Program-made: the position numbers and the translations under genes
Notes under the pieces: model-generated
What the model saw: the letters and a program-made list of their open reading frames with translations, nothing else
Databases searched by the model: none
Told to the model about the DNA's origin: nothing
In this document: piece by piece, positions 50,237-58,752 of the stretch
Position numbering within the stretch: the stretch's first letter is position 1
Layout: the number at the start of each line of letters is the position of its first letter
NCBI GenBank assembly: GCA_964492335.1
Contig: CAZBJX010000009.1
Location: 22,778-86,777, forward strand
Origin: JAFGCL01 sp964492335
Lineage (GTDB): Bacteria > Chloroflexota > Dehalococcoidia > UBA2247 > RBG-13-53-26
DNA: 64,000 nt
Reading direction: 5' to 3'

Positions 50237-52273
50237 TCAGGCCTCCGCATCGTTTCTGGTCCTGAAGGAAGCCACCGCCCCCTTCATCTCCCCCGCCATG
50301 TCCGCCAGCAGCTGGGCCGCCTCCAGCGTCTCCTCCACCTGGGAGGACATCTGCTCCGCCGAGGCCGACACCTCCTCGAAGGCCGAGCTGTTCTCCTCCG
50401 CCACTCCGGCGGTCGCCTCTACGGACCGCGACACCACCCCGGAGCTGGCGGTCATCTGCGCCGTGGCCGCCGCGTTCTGCTCCACGATGCGGTTGATGCG
50501 GTCGATGGCATCCACCATACCGCCGCTCAGGCCCTGCAGGTCCCGGGCCGCCGCCGTCAACTGCTCCACCTGCCTGGCCAGGCTGCGCGACCGCTCCAGG
50601 ATCCCGTCCAGGGCGCCGCCGGCATCCGTCGCCAACTTGTACCCCGCCTCCACGTCCCGGCTGCCCTGGTGCATGGCGCTGACCGCCTCGGCCACCCCCG
50701 TGCGTATGCCGTCCACGATGACGCCTATCTCCCTGGTGGCCAGGGATGACCTCTCGGCCAGCTTGCGGACCTCGTCCGCCACCACCGCGAACCCCCGGCC
50801 CTGCTCCCCGGCCCGCGCCGCCTCTATGGCGGCGTTCAACGCCAGCAGGTTGGTCTGCGCGGCGATATCGTCAATGGTGGCCACGATCTTGCCGATCTCC
50901 CCGGACCTCTCCCCCAGATCGGCGACCCTCTCCGCCACCATGTCCATGGCCTTCTTCACCTTGTCCATGCCGGCAACCGTCTCGTGGGTCATCCGGGCCC
51001 CGTCGGCGGCGGAAGCCGCCGTGCTCTGCCAGGCTTCCATCCCGTCCCGGGCATAGCTCGAGACCCGGGTGATGGCGCCGGAGACCTCCTTCACTATCTT
51101 CGTGGCCTCGTCCACGCCCTCGGCCTGCTCCCGGGAGCCCGCCGCTATCTGCTCAATAGCCGAAGTCAGCGCCTCCACGCTGGCAGCGGTCTGCTGCAGC
51201 GAGCCGGACTGCCCCACTGTCCCCTCGGCCACCTGCTGAATAGTATCGGCGATCTGCCGGGTCACCTGCGCCGTCTGCTCGGCGGCGATGGTCAGATGCT
51301 GGCTCGCCTCCGATACGTTGGCCACCACCAACTGGACCTTCCCGATCAGGTCGTTCTGGCGGGCCACCAGCTCCTGGAAGGCATTGCCGAAGGCGTCCCG
51401 TTCGGACAGCGGCCTCACGGTCACCGTCAGGTCGCCATCGGCCACCCTGGCGGCGACCCGGGCCATCTCCTTCATGTAGTCAATCACCCTGGACTGCGCG
51501 GCTGCCAGCTGCCCTATCTCGTCCCGCGAGGTGACGTTGATGGTCTGCTCAACGTCCCCCACGGCCAGGGCCTCGGAGGTCCGCACCAGCGACGCCAGCG
51601 GCTTGCCGAGCAAGAAATGGGTGGCCGGCCAGAAGAGCAGCAGGCCGAGGATGGCCACCACGCCGTAGGCTATGCCGATGTTGTTCCGGAAGGGCGCGTA
51701 CCCGGCCATGACATCGTCGGTGTATATGCCGCTGCCCACCACCCAGCCCCAGGGCTCATAGGCCGCCACGTACGAGAGCTTCTCCCGGGGGCCGCCCGGA
51801 GCGTAACGCCACTGGAAATCGTAGACCCCACCCCCCCGGCTGCGGCAGAGGTCCGCCATCTCCACGAAGACCGCTTCCCCGCCGGCGCCGGTGATGCCCC
51901 CTACATCGGTGTTGACCAGGTCCCGGGCCGTGGGGTCCGCCAGGAGCACCGGCCGGTAGTCGCTGACCCAGAAGGTGTTCTGGCCATCCGCGCCATGGCG
52001 CAGCCGGCCCAGCTCGGCCAGCGCATACGACCGGGCCTCGGCGACGGAGAGCATTCCCGCTTCTTCCATGGCATGGATGGAATCGAGCACGCCCAGGGCC
52101 ATGACCACGCCGGACTTGACTTCCGCCCGCCTCTCTTCGAAGACCCGTGACTGAACGCCCGGCAGTATGTAGTAGCAGAAGACCAGAGTGATGGAAACAG
52201 CCATGACCATCCCCAGCAGCCATATCTTCAGCAGCAGCCCCATCCTCAGCCGGTCCCTTATGAACGCCGCCAT
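50237..52273 (-). CDS. Methyl-accepting chemotaxis protein with periplasmic Cache sensor
   Basis: 678 residues. TM1 about 13-38; periplasmic sCache-type domain (NTFWVSDYRPVLLADP, VAAYEPWGWVVGSGIY) with the single-Cache_2 pattern; TM2 about 200-220; HAMP (residues ~220-275, KPLASLVRTSEALAVGDVEQTI); long methyl-accepting signalling domain with the tip EIGKIVATIDDIAAQTNLLALNAAIEAARAG. There is no NWxxF pentapeptide at the C-terminus for CheB/CheR docking. Ligand is likely a small acid or amino acid, but unpredictable. First gene of the che operon. Confidence 0.94.
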   Translation of the reverse strand: MAAFIRDRLRMGLLLKIWLLGMVMAVSITLVFCYYILPGVQSRVFEERRAEVKSGVVMALGVLDSIHAMEEAGMLSVAEARSYALAELGRLRHGADGQNTFWVSDYRPVLLADPTARDLVNTDVGGITGAGGEAVFVEMADLCRSRGGGVYDFQWRYAPGGPREKLSYVAAYEPWGWVVGSGIYTDDVMAGYAPFRNNIGIAYGVVAILGLLLFWPATHFLLGKPLASLVRTSEALAVGDVEQTINVTSRDEIGQLAAAQSRVIDYMKEMARVAARVADGDLTVTVRPLSERDAFGNAFQELVARQNDLIGKVQLVVANVSEASQHLTIAAEQTAQVTRQIADTIQQVAEGTVGQSGSLQQTAASVEALTSAIEQIAAGSREQAEGVDEATKIVKEVSGAITRVSSYARDGMEAWQSTAASAADGARMTHETVAGMDKVKKAMDMVAERVADLGERSGEIGKIVATIDDIAAQTNLLALNAAIEAARAGEQGRGFAVVADEVRKLAERSSLATREIGVIVDGIRTGVAEAVSAMHQGSRDVEAGYKLATDAGGALDGILERSRSLARQVEQLTAAARDLQGLSGGMVDAIDRINRIVEQNAAATAQMTASSGVVSRSVEATAGVAEENSSAFEEVSASAEQMSSQVEETLEAAQLLADMAGEMKGAVASFRTRNDAEA

Positions 52274-52553
52274 GTCCGCACTCTTCCTCTCTCCCTATGG
52301 CGGGAAGCAGGCCCCTCCGCGCCGGCATCCGGCACCGGGGACCGGACAGGCCCTATTCTAGGTTTCGGGCATCACCGAACTGTCTCACCGGCCCCGGGGG
52401 GCCATTACAAATCCATCACCGGCCTTCGGTCCCGGATTACAAAAGCATGACAGCAACACGCCGCGCCAGGGGGGCGGCGGGCATCCGAGGGCCAGGCGTC
52501 GGGGCTTCGGAGCAGGCAGAGGGCCGGCAGGGGACGGGGCAGAGGGCCGGGGG

Positions 52554-54071
52554 CTATTTCACCGCGGTGGGCCGGCGGGGGTCCGACGCTTCGGCGGCCG
52601 GGGCCGTCCCGGCCCTGGCGTTGGTGGAGAACTCGCTCTCCACCGCCTGGCGGTGGAAGTTGTTCATGGCGCAGAAGGGTATCAGGCGGGCCCCTGTAGC
52701 CCTGTCCGGAACGCCGTAGTGCAGGCAGCAGCGCTGCACCCGGTCGACATCGAAGTTGTAGGGGTCCATGAACTGCATGATGCCGATGGAGACCCAGTTC
52801 TGGCGCATCCAGTCGTCCATCAGCGCCCGGCCCGTCCGGCGCGTCCAGGTGCGCAGCAGCGGGAGGAGCCTGAGCCAGAAGCCCGGCCTCACATGCAGGA
52901 CGAAGCCGGCAACCAGGTCCCGCATGATCCCCGAGCGCGACTTCCCGCTCTCGAAGGACCGCCTCATCCTGGAGTAGAACCTGTCGTTATCAATGAAGCG
53001 GCTGATGGGGACCAGCCTCCCCTTCTCCAGGGACACCAGGGCCACCATGCCGCAATGGGGATGGATGCAGAACTCGCGGTGCCTGCCGCCCCTGGTGACC
53101 ATCTTGGCCAGGGTCTCGGTCATGGTCAGGGTGAAGAAGTCGCTCTTCCTGATCTCCCCGTTGGTCTGCTCCTCGAACAGCCGCATCACGTCAGGGGTGG
53201 TGATCCGCATCTCCTTCAAGCGGGTGCGGTCGATCCGGCCGGAGAAGCTCACCGGCTGGTAGACGATGTGGCGGATGACGTCGGAGTTGGCGGCCACGAA
53301 CCGGAGCATGTCGCCCACCTGGTGGTCATTGACCCCCTTCACAATGGTAGCCACCAGAATCACCTTGTCATAGCCAATCTTCCGCGCGTTGTCGATCACC
53401 CTCTGCTTGACCGGCCAGAGATCGCGCCCCCTGGCCTGCTGGTAGGGCCCGGGGGTCACTCCGTCGAACTGCAGATAGATGTACACCTCCAGGTCGCGCA
53501 GGGCCTTGAAGTACTCGATGTCCGCGGCCAGCCGCAGGCCGTTGGTGGCCACCACCAGGTAGTCGACCCCCAGATCGCGCTCCATCCTGAGGATATCCAG
53601 CAGGTCCTCCCGCACCGTCGGCTCGCCGCCGCTGTTGAGTATCCCCTGGAGGATGTTGGGCTCGTTGGCCCGCTGGGCATACTCGACGATGCCCCTGAGC
53701 TGGTCCACGGTGGGCTCGTAGACCCGGTCCCCGGTCTGGGCGGCGGCGAAGCATATGGGGCACTTGAGGTTGCACCGGTTGGTCAGGTCCAGGATCATCA
53801 GGGTGGTGCGGGTGGTGTGCCTCTGGCAGATGCCGCAGCCCTGCGGGCAGTCCAGCCTGGTCCTGCGGGGCCGGGTCATCCCGGTGCCGTCGTCCCGGCA
53901 CCTTCCGGCCCTCTCGTACTCCCCGTAGTCGCTCCAGTAGAGGTCCTCGAAGCTGCCGTGCTCCGGGCAGGTCTTCTTCATGATGACCCGGCCGTCGATC
54001 TCCCAGAGCTCGGCCTCCAGCGGCCTGAGGTCTTCGGGACAGACCGACATGGTCTTCTTCAGCAGCATCAT
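52554..54071 (-). CDS. Radical SAM protein of the tetraether lipid synthase (Tes/MJ0619) type
   Basis: 505 residues. An N-terminal cysteine region (C11; KKTCPEHGSFEDLYWSDY about 32-49; DCPQGCGICQRH with C75, C79, C82), then the radical SAM CxxxCxxC (C100, C104, C107), NSGGEPTVREDL, YLVVATNGLRLA, and a C-terminal region MDPYNFDVDRVQRCC...PFCAMN. This arrangement, more than the core alone, matches archaeal MJ0619/Tes, which joins two isoprenoid chains into tetraether lipids. Bacterial homologues are known but mostly uncharacterised. Start at 54071 with GAGG 7 bases before it. Long open frame to 54161 is not supported. Confidence 0.78.
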   Translation of the reverse strand: MMLLKKTMSVCPEDLRPLEAELWEIDGRVIMKKTCPEHGSFEDLYWSDYGEYERAGRCRDDGTGMTRPRRTRLDCPQGCGICQRHTTRTTLMILDLTNRCNLKCPICFAAAQTGDRVYEPTVDQLRGIVEYAQRANEPNILQGILNSGGEPTVREDLLDILRMERDLGVDYLVVATNGLRLAADIEYFKALRDLEVYIYLQFDGVTPGPYQQARGRDLWPVKQRVIDNARKIGYDKVILVATIVKGVNDHQVGDMLRFVAANSDVIRHIVYQPVSFSGRIDRTRLKEMRITTPDVMRLFEEQTNGEIRKSDFFTLTMTETLAKMVTRGGRHREFCIHPHCGMVALVSLEKGRLVPISRFIDNDRFYSRMRRSFESGKSRSGIMRDLVAGFVLHVRPGFWLRLLPLLRTWTRRTGRALMDDWMRQNWVSIGIMQFMDPYNFDVDRVQRCCLHYGVPDRATGARLIPFCAMNNFHRQAVESEFSTNARAGTAPAAEASDPRRPTAVK

Positions 54072-54209
54072 CGGGCGCCTCTGTTCCCCTACCGGCGTTC
54101 GGCCCGGCGGCGGGCGCCGGCCGGGCTCCCCGATTCTAGCATCGGCACAAGGCAGGGTCAAAGCTGGCCGGGCCCTGCGGCGGGCGCCGCTCCGGGGCCG
54201 CTGCCCGCC

Positions 54210-55583
54210 CTATGGCTTCTTCTCAGGCCCGGGCAGGAGAGGTCCCTCCGCCTCACGGCCGAAGACCACCTTCATGTGCGGCCAGGGGATCTCTATGCTC
54301 TCCCGGTCGAAGGCCCTCTTCAACCTCAGGCGCAGCTCCCCGGCGACGCCCCACTGCTTCATGGGCTTGGTATCACCCACCGTCTTGATCTCGACGCCCG
54401 TTTCGCTGAAATTGTCCACCCGCAGCACCTGGGGCGCCTTCAGTATCTGGTCCGACCAGGCGGGATCATCCGCCAGCTCCTGGCCCACCCGGTTGATGAC
54501 AATGATGGCCCTGTCCAGGTCCGTGCCGTAGCTCACGCGGATGTTCAGGTTGACCCGCGACCAGCCCTTGGTCAGGTTGCTGGCCACCCTTATCTCTCCG
54601 TTGGGCACCGAGTGCACGATCCCGTCCAGGTCCCGCAGTATCGTTCTCCTGAGATTGACGTCCTCCACCAGGCCGGAGGTATCGGCGATCCGCACCACAT
54701 CGCCATTGCGGTACTGGTTCTCCATGAGGATGAAGAGCCCGGAGATGATGTCGCTCACCACGCTCTGGGCCCCGAAGCCCAGGGCGATGCCCACCACTCC
54801 GGCGCCGGCGATGATGGCCGACACGTTGAGCCCCAGCTTGTCCAGTGTCATGAAGGCCACAACGGACAGTATCAGGCCCTGCAGCGAGGTCACCAGCACC
54901 GCCGACAGGGTGTCGGCCCTCTTCTTGATTTCTTCGTCGCTCTGGTCGTCCCGCGACTTCTGGACCGACCTCTCGATGATCCTGGGAATGACAGCCGTCG
55001 CCAGCAGGACCAGCACCAGGCCCGTCAGCCCCAGGATGGCGACCCACCTCCCGGGGCCCCTCAGCCACTCCACCACCGGAAACACGAAGTTCTGGTTGAC
55101 CGTCTCGATGTCCAGCATGTCCAGGGCCAGCACCACCGCCGAAAGGAGCCCGATGACGGGAATGATCCACTTCAGGGCATTCATGATCAGGTCGTCGATG
55201 GGGCTGGGGGTCTTCGAAGCCACCTCGGCGATGTATATGTCTACCAGCACCCGCAGGACCACCACGCCGGTGTAGATCCCCACCAGCATCAGCAAGAGGG
55301 GGGCCACGGTCTGGACGGGGCCTTCCCACGACTCCGGCACCACCGCCACGTGGAGCGCGGCGATTATGCCCGGGAAGAAGCACCACAGCAGGGTGGCGAT
55401 GCCCGTCGAGCGCAGGACCATGTCGTCGCTCTCGGTCTGGCTCCTGGCGGCCAGCTTCTTCAGCCAGCCGAAGAGGATGTGCCTCAGCAGCACGGCCAGC
55501 AGGGTGATGACCACCATCACCGCCACGGGGATGATTATGCGCAAGACCAGGTTCTGGCTGATGTCCCGCAGGAACTCATCCAT
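54210..55583 (-). CDS. MscS-family mechanosensitive channel
   Basis: 457 residues. Five or six membrane segments in the first ~240 residues, then the pore-lining TM3 with the Gly/Ala pattern NVSAIIAGAGVVGIALGFGAQSV and the MscS beta domain (GDVVRI, VEDVNLRRTILRDLDGIVHSVPNGEI). Channel opens under membrane tension to release solutes. It lies 138 bases upstream of the Tes-like gene in the same direction, which makes a link to membrane lipid change conceivable. Confidence 0.93.
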   Translation of the reverse strand: MDEFLRDISQNLVLRIIIPVAVMVVITLLAVLLRHILFGWLKKLAARSQTESDDMVLRSTGIATLLWCFFPGIIAALHVAVVPESWEGPVQTVAPLLLMLVGIYTGVVVLRVLVDIYIAEVASKTPSPIDDLIMNALKWIIPVIGLLSAVVLALDMLDIETVNQNFVFPVVEWLRGPGRWVAILGLTGLVLVLLATAVIPRIIERSVQKSRDDQSDEEIKKRADTLSAVLVTSLQGLILSVVAFMTLDKLGLNVSAIIAGAGVVGIALGFGAQSVVSDIISGLFILMENQYRNGDVVRIADTSGLVEDVNLRRTILRDLDGIVHSVPNGEIRVASNLTKGWSRVNLNIRVSYGTDLDRAIIVINRVGQELADDPAWSDQILKAPQVLRVDNFSETGVEIKTVGDTKPMKQWGVAGELRLRLKRAFDRESIEIPWPHMKVVFGREAEGPLLPGPEKKP

Positions 55584-55677
55584 AAGGCGAACTCCGTCCG
55601 GCCCCTGCCGGCGACTTCGTATGGTAACCGACCGCTCTGAAATTAGTCAACAAGGGCCCGGGGCGGGGGCCTGCGGC

Positions 55678-55743
55678 CGTCACCGTCTCCTTCATACAGT
55701 GACATTTTCGCTGAACGCTTAACCCCTGTCATAATCGTAGAAC
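55678..55743 (-). repeat. Insertion-sequence end (remnant B)
   Basis: Minus-strand copy of 31360-31425: 54 of 66 positions identical, same length, including AAAATGTCAC and ATGAAGGAGACGGTGACG. Beyond that the sequence is not transposase. A solo end, lying before the small zinc protein. Confidence 0.6.
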
Positions 55744-55833
55744 AGCGACAACGGGCTTGCCAGCCGATGGGGCGCGGCCTATCATTATGACTGCCGACGA
55801 CGGCGACCAGGAGCTGAAAGGAGGGCCCAGACC

Positions 55834-56073
55834 ATGATAATGCGCTGGCTTGCTTGCGGCACGGGGAATGTGCATATCGTAGGCACCTGCCCTGACTGCT
55901 ATGCCACCCAGGGCGGGCTGATGCTGGGAACGACGGCCACCGGGTTCGCCGGCCGCATCGCCGCCAAGTGCGTCGACTGCGGGAAATCCATCGAGTACTA
56001 CGTCGATTCCTCCATCGAGAGGATCTGGAAGCTGGAGCCGGTGGAGTCGAAAGGGGTCCAGATCGAGCAGTGA
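55834..56073 (+). CDS. Small zinc-ribbon-like protein
   Basis: 79 residues: CPDCYATQ...CVDCGK (CxxC pairs near residues 19 and 46), suggesting one zinc, then EYYVDSSIERIWKLEPVE. Strong ribosome site (AAAGGAGGGCCCAG). No transmembrane segment. No family recognised. It lies 143 bases before the activase gene and may be its neighbour in an operon. Confidence 0.6.
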   Translation: MIMRWLACGTGNVHIVGTCPDCYATQGGLMLGTTATGFAGRIAAKCVDCGKSIEYYVDSSIERIWKLEPVESKGVQIEQ

Positions 56074-56215
56074 GGCGGGCCCGGCCCCGGGCATTGCGAC
56101 CCGGCCTCATGGCCCGTACGCGGAGGGCCTCCGCCCCCTGATCTCTCTGTCGCCCTGAGGCAGCGCCTCAGTCTTCCCCGCCCCAACCGGTCACCCCTCT
56201 CCAGGCGAGCATGTC

Positions 56216-57268
56216 ATGAGCCTCTATCTGGGCATCGACATCGGCTCAGTCACCGTCAAGCTGGCCCTGGTTGACCACGCCGGCCGGTTGGTCGACTCCG
56301 TCTACCTTCGGACGCAGGGCCAGCCAGTGCGGGCCCTGCAGCAGGGCCTGGCCGAGCTGCGCGCCAGGGTCCCGCAGGAGGCCGCCATCAGGGGCGTGGG
56401 CACCACCGGCAGCGCCCGCTACCTGGCCGCCGCCATCGCCGGGGGCGACGTGATCAAGAACGAGATCACCAGCCAGGCGGCGGCCACGGCCTGCGCCATG
56501 CCCACGGCCCGCGCCATCGTGGAGATCGGCGGGCAGGACAGCAAGCTGGTGCTCCTGCAAGATGGGGCCGTGGTGGATTTCGGCATGAACACCGTCTGCG
56601 CCGCCGGCACCGGGAGCTTCCTGGACCACCAGGCACAGCGGCTGGGCATACCCATCGAGGAGTTCGGTGCCCGGGCCCTGCAGAGCCGCCACCCGGCCCG
56701 CATCACCGGCAAGTGCACCGTCTTCGCGGAATCCGACATGATCGCCAGGCAGCAGATGGGGCATCGCCAGGAGGACATCCTCTACGGCCTGTGCCTGGCG
56801 CTGGCCCGCAACTACCTCGGCAACGTCGGCCTGGGGCGGGAAATCCGGCCGCCCGTGGCCTTCCAGGGAGGGGTGGCCTTCAACCAGGGCATGGTGAGGG
56901 CCCTCAGGGAGGTCCTGGGGACGCCCGAGGTGGTCGTCCCCCCGCACCATGAAGCCATGGGCGCCATCGGCGCCGCGCTCCTGGCCCTGGAGGAGATGCA
57001 GGCGCGCGCGGGCGAGCGCCCGCCGGAGGCCGCCGGAACGCGCTTCGCCGGGTTCGCGGTCAGCGACGCCCGGTACACCACCACCCCCTTCGAGTGCCGC
57101 GCCTGCCCCAACCTCTGTGAGGTGGCCCGGGTATCGCTGGAGGGCCGGGTCATCGCCACCTGCGGCGGCCGCTGCGACCTGTGGGACCGCGGCCCGGCCG
57201 CAGGGCCCCGGCGCCGCCCGGCGGGGGCGCCGGCCCCCGGAGGCCGGCGAAGGGAGCGGCGAAAATGA
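56216..57268 (+). CDS. Acyl-CoA dehydratase activase-like ATPase (BadF/HgdC family)
   Basis: 350 residues of the ASKHA ATPase fold: GIDIGSVTVK (6-15), NEITSQAAA, IVEIGGQDSK, and GGVAFNQG. The cysteines that hold the bridging [4Fe-4S] cluster of 2-hydroxyacyl-CoA dehydratase and benzoyl-CoA reductase activators are present: C128 in NTVCAAGTG and C167 in TGKCTVF. A C-terminal extension (CRACPNLCEVAR...CGGRCD) adds cysteines. Transfers an electron to a partner dehydratase or reductase. The partner (HgdA/B or BadD-like) is not in the window. Overlaps the next gene by 4 bases. Confidence 0.9.
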   Translation: MSLYLGIDIGSVTVKLALVDHAGRLVDSVYLRTQGQPVRALQQGLAELRARVPQEAAIRGVGTTGSARYLAAAIAGGDVIKNEITSQAAATACAMPTARAIVEIGGQDSKLVLLQDGAVVDFGMNTVCAAGTGSFLDHQAQRLGIPIEEFGARALQSRHPARITGKCTVFAESDMIARQQMGHRQEDILYGLCLALARNYLGNVGLGREIRPPVAFQGGVAFNQGMVRALREVLGTPEVVVPPHHEAMGAIGAALLALEEMQARAGERPPEAAGTRFAGFAVSDARYTTTPFECRACPNLCEVARVSLEGRVIATCGGRCDLWDRGPAAGPRRRPAGAPAPGGRRRERRK

Positions 57269-57600
57269 CAGACCACCCCAGGATCAGCGCCATCGTCCTG
57301 GACGACCCGGCCAGGCCGTCCTGCGAGGCCCGCTGCGGCCTGGACCTGTCCTCGGCCGAGGCCCTGGCATCCACCGCCGAGGCCCTGCGCCGGCGCTTCG
57401 GCAGCCGGGTGGAGCTGCAGTACAGGGCCCTGGATGCCGCCGGGGCCGCTGCGCCGCCCGGCATCTCCCGGAGGCTCGCCGCGGGCGAACTGGCCCTGCC
57501 GCTGCTGCTCATCAACGGCCGGCCGCGGATATCCGGCTACTTCGACCTTCACGCGCTGCAGGAGGTCATCCAGGCCGAAATAGAGATGGCCGCCCCGTAG
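57265..57600 (+). CDS. Thioredoxin-fold-like small protein
   Basis: 111 residues. ISAIVLDDPARPSCEARCG followed by VELQYRALD and LPLLLINGRPRISGYFDLHALQEVI has the beta-alpha-beta order of small thioredoxin-like (DUF1462-type) proteins, with a CxxxC instead of CxxC. Translationally coupled to the activase (ATGA). A redox role for the activase's cysteines is conceivable but unproven. Confidence 0.55.
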   Translation: MTDHPRISAIVLDDPARPSCEARCGLDLSSAEALASTAEALRRRFGSRVELQYRALDAAGAAAPPGISRRLAAGELALPLLLINGRPRISGYFDLHALQEVIQAEIEMAAP

Positions 57601-57663
57601 GAGGCGGCCACTCGATGTCTCCTGCCCGCCCGCGATGGGCCGGCGCAGCGCGCCGGGGCCGGG

Positions 57664-58446
57664 CTAGCGCCCCTTCCACACCGGCTTGCGCTTCTCGGCG
57701 AAGGCCCGGGGCCCCTCCCGGGAGTCCTCCGTCTGGGCCAGCCGCTTGCTCATCTCGATCTCCATCTTGAGGCCTTCGGCCAGGCTGGTCTCGATGCCAC
57801 GCAGGGCCAGCTCCTTGACCGCCCTCACGGCGCAGGGGCCGTTCTCGCATATCTGGGCGGCCAGCGCTTCCACCGCGGGCATCAGTTGGTCATAGGGGAC
57901 CACCCTGTTGACCAGGCCCACGCGGTAGGCCTCCTGGGCGTCGATGAAGTCGCCGGTGATCAGCATCTCCAGGGCCTTTCCGAAGGGGATCAGCCGGATC
58001 AGCTTCTGGGTGCCGCTGTTGCCCGGGATGACTCCCTGCTTGACCTCGGCCAGTCCCAGCCTGGCGGTGTCGGCCGCGATGCGGATGTCACAGGCCATGG
58101 CCAGCTCCAGCCCGCCGCCGGTGCAGATGCCGTTGATGGCCGCGATCACCGGCTTGTAGGTCTCCAGCCCCCGCATGGGGTTGACCTCGGGGAGGGGCTG
58201 GGCCGGGCGCTTGTCCTCCGGGATCTTCATCCACTCCATGACCTCCTTCAGGTCCTGTCCGGAGCTGAAGGCCTTGTCGCCGGCGGCGCTGACGATGGCC
58301 ACCCAGACCTCGGGGTCATCCCGAAAGTCGATCCAGGACTTGACCAGGAGGCCCCAGACCTCGGCGTTCATGGCATTGCGCGCCTCCGGGCGGTTCAGGA
58401 TGATGCGGGCCACCCTTCCCTTCTTCTCATAGATAAGTCCGGGCAT
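57664..58446 (-). CDS. Enoyl-CoA hydratase/isomerase (crotonase) family
   Basis: 260 residues. NRPEARNAMN, oxyanion-hole SSGQDLKE, TGGGLELAMACDI with the first catalytic glutamate and GLAEVKQGVIPGNSG with the second. Same C-terminal KRKPVWKGR as the crotonase at 15730-16548. ATG at 58446 has GGAGGTTGGAGG upstream; the frame extends to 58512 without a better site. Converges with the activase operon. Confidence 0.9.
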   Translation of the reverse strand: MPGLIYEKKGRVARIILNRPEARNAMNAEVWGLLVKSWIDFRDDPEVWVAIVSAAGDKAFSSGQDLKEVMEWMKIPEDKRPAQPLPEVNPMRGLETYKPVIAAINGICTGGGLELAMACDIRIAADTARLGLAEVKQGVIPGNSGTQKLIRLIPFGKALEMLITGDFIDAQEAYRVGLVNRVVPYDQLMPAVEALAAQICENGPCAVRAVKELALRGIETSLAEGLKMEIEMSKRLAQTEDSREGPRAFAEKRKPVWKGR

Positions 58447-58572
58447 TCCTCCAACCTCCTTCGTGCTGCAGTTGTGCTTAATTCTACGCCAAATGGCCGC
58501 GCGAGGCCACATAACCGCCCGGCGGGCCCGTTATTTGAGGGGCCAAAACAGTTCGTCGGCGACATACCATTC

Positions 58573-58602
58573 TTGCGGCGCGGCTCCCCGGCCATCTATA
58601 AT
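58573..58602 (+). promoter_or_regulatory. Promoter of the citrate-cycle operon
   Basis: TTGCGG (58573-58578), spacer 18, TATAAT (58597-58602), giving a leader of about 140 nt before the ATG at 58753. The 306-base gap contains no other gene. Confidence 0.5.
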
Positions 58603-58752
58603 GGTGTTATCGGTCCGCATGACCACGAGAATGCGAGTTTGACACACAGCCAGACCAGGGACCTCCCTCCGGAGACCATCCGCAGACGCTCTCGAAGGCC
58701 CCAGCACGACCATCCATCATCTCTCATGAACTGCAGGCGGTGACTGGCAGCT

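Noticed and set aside
41907..52273. Flagellar switch or motor genes in the che cluster
   Set aside because: No Fli, Flg or Mot motifs; only an EIDALL-like peptide is seen.
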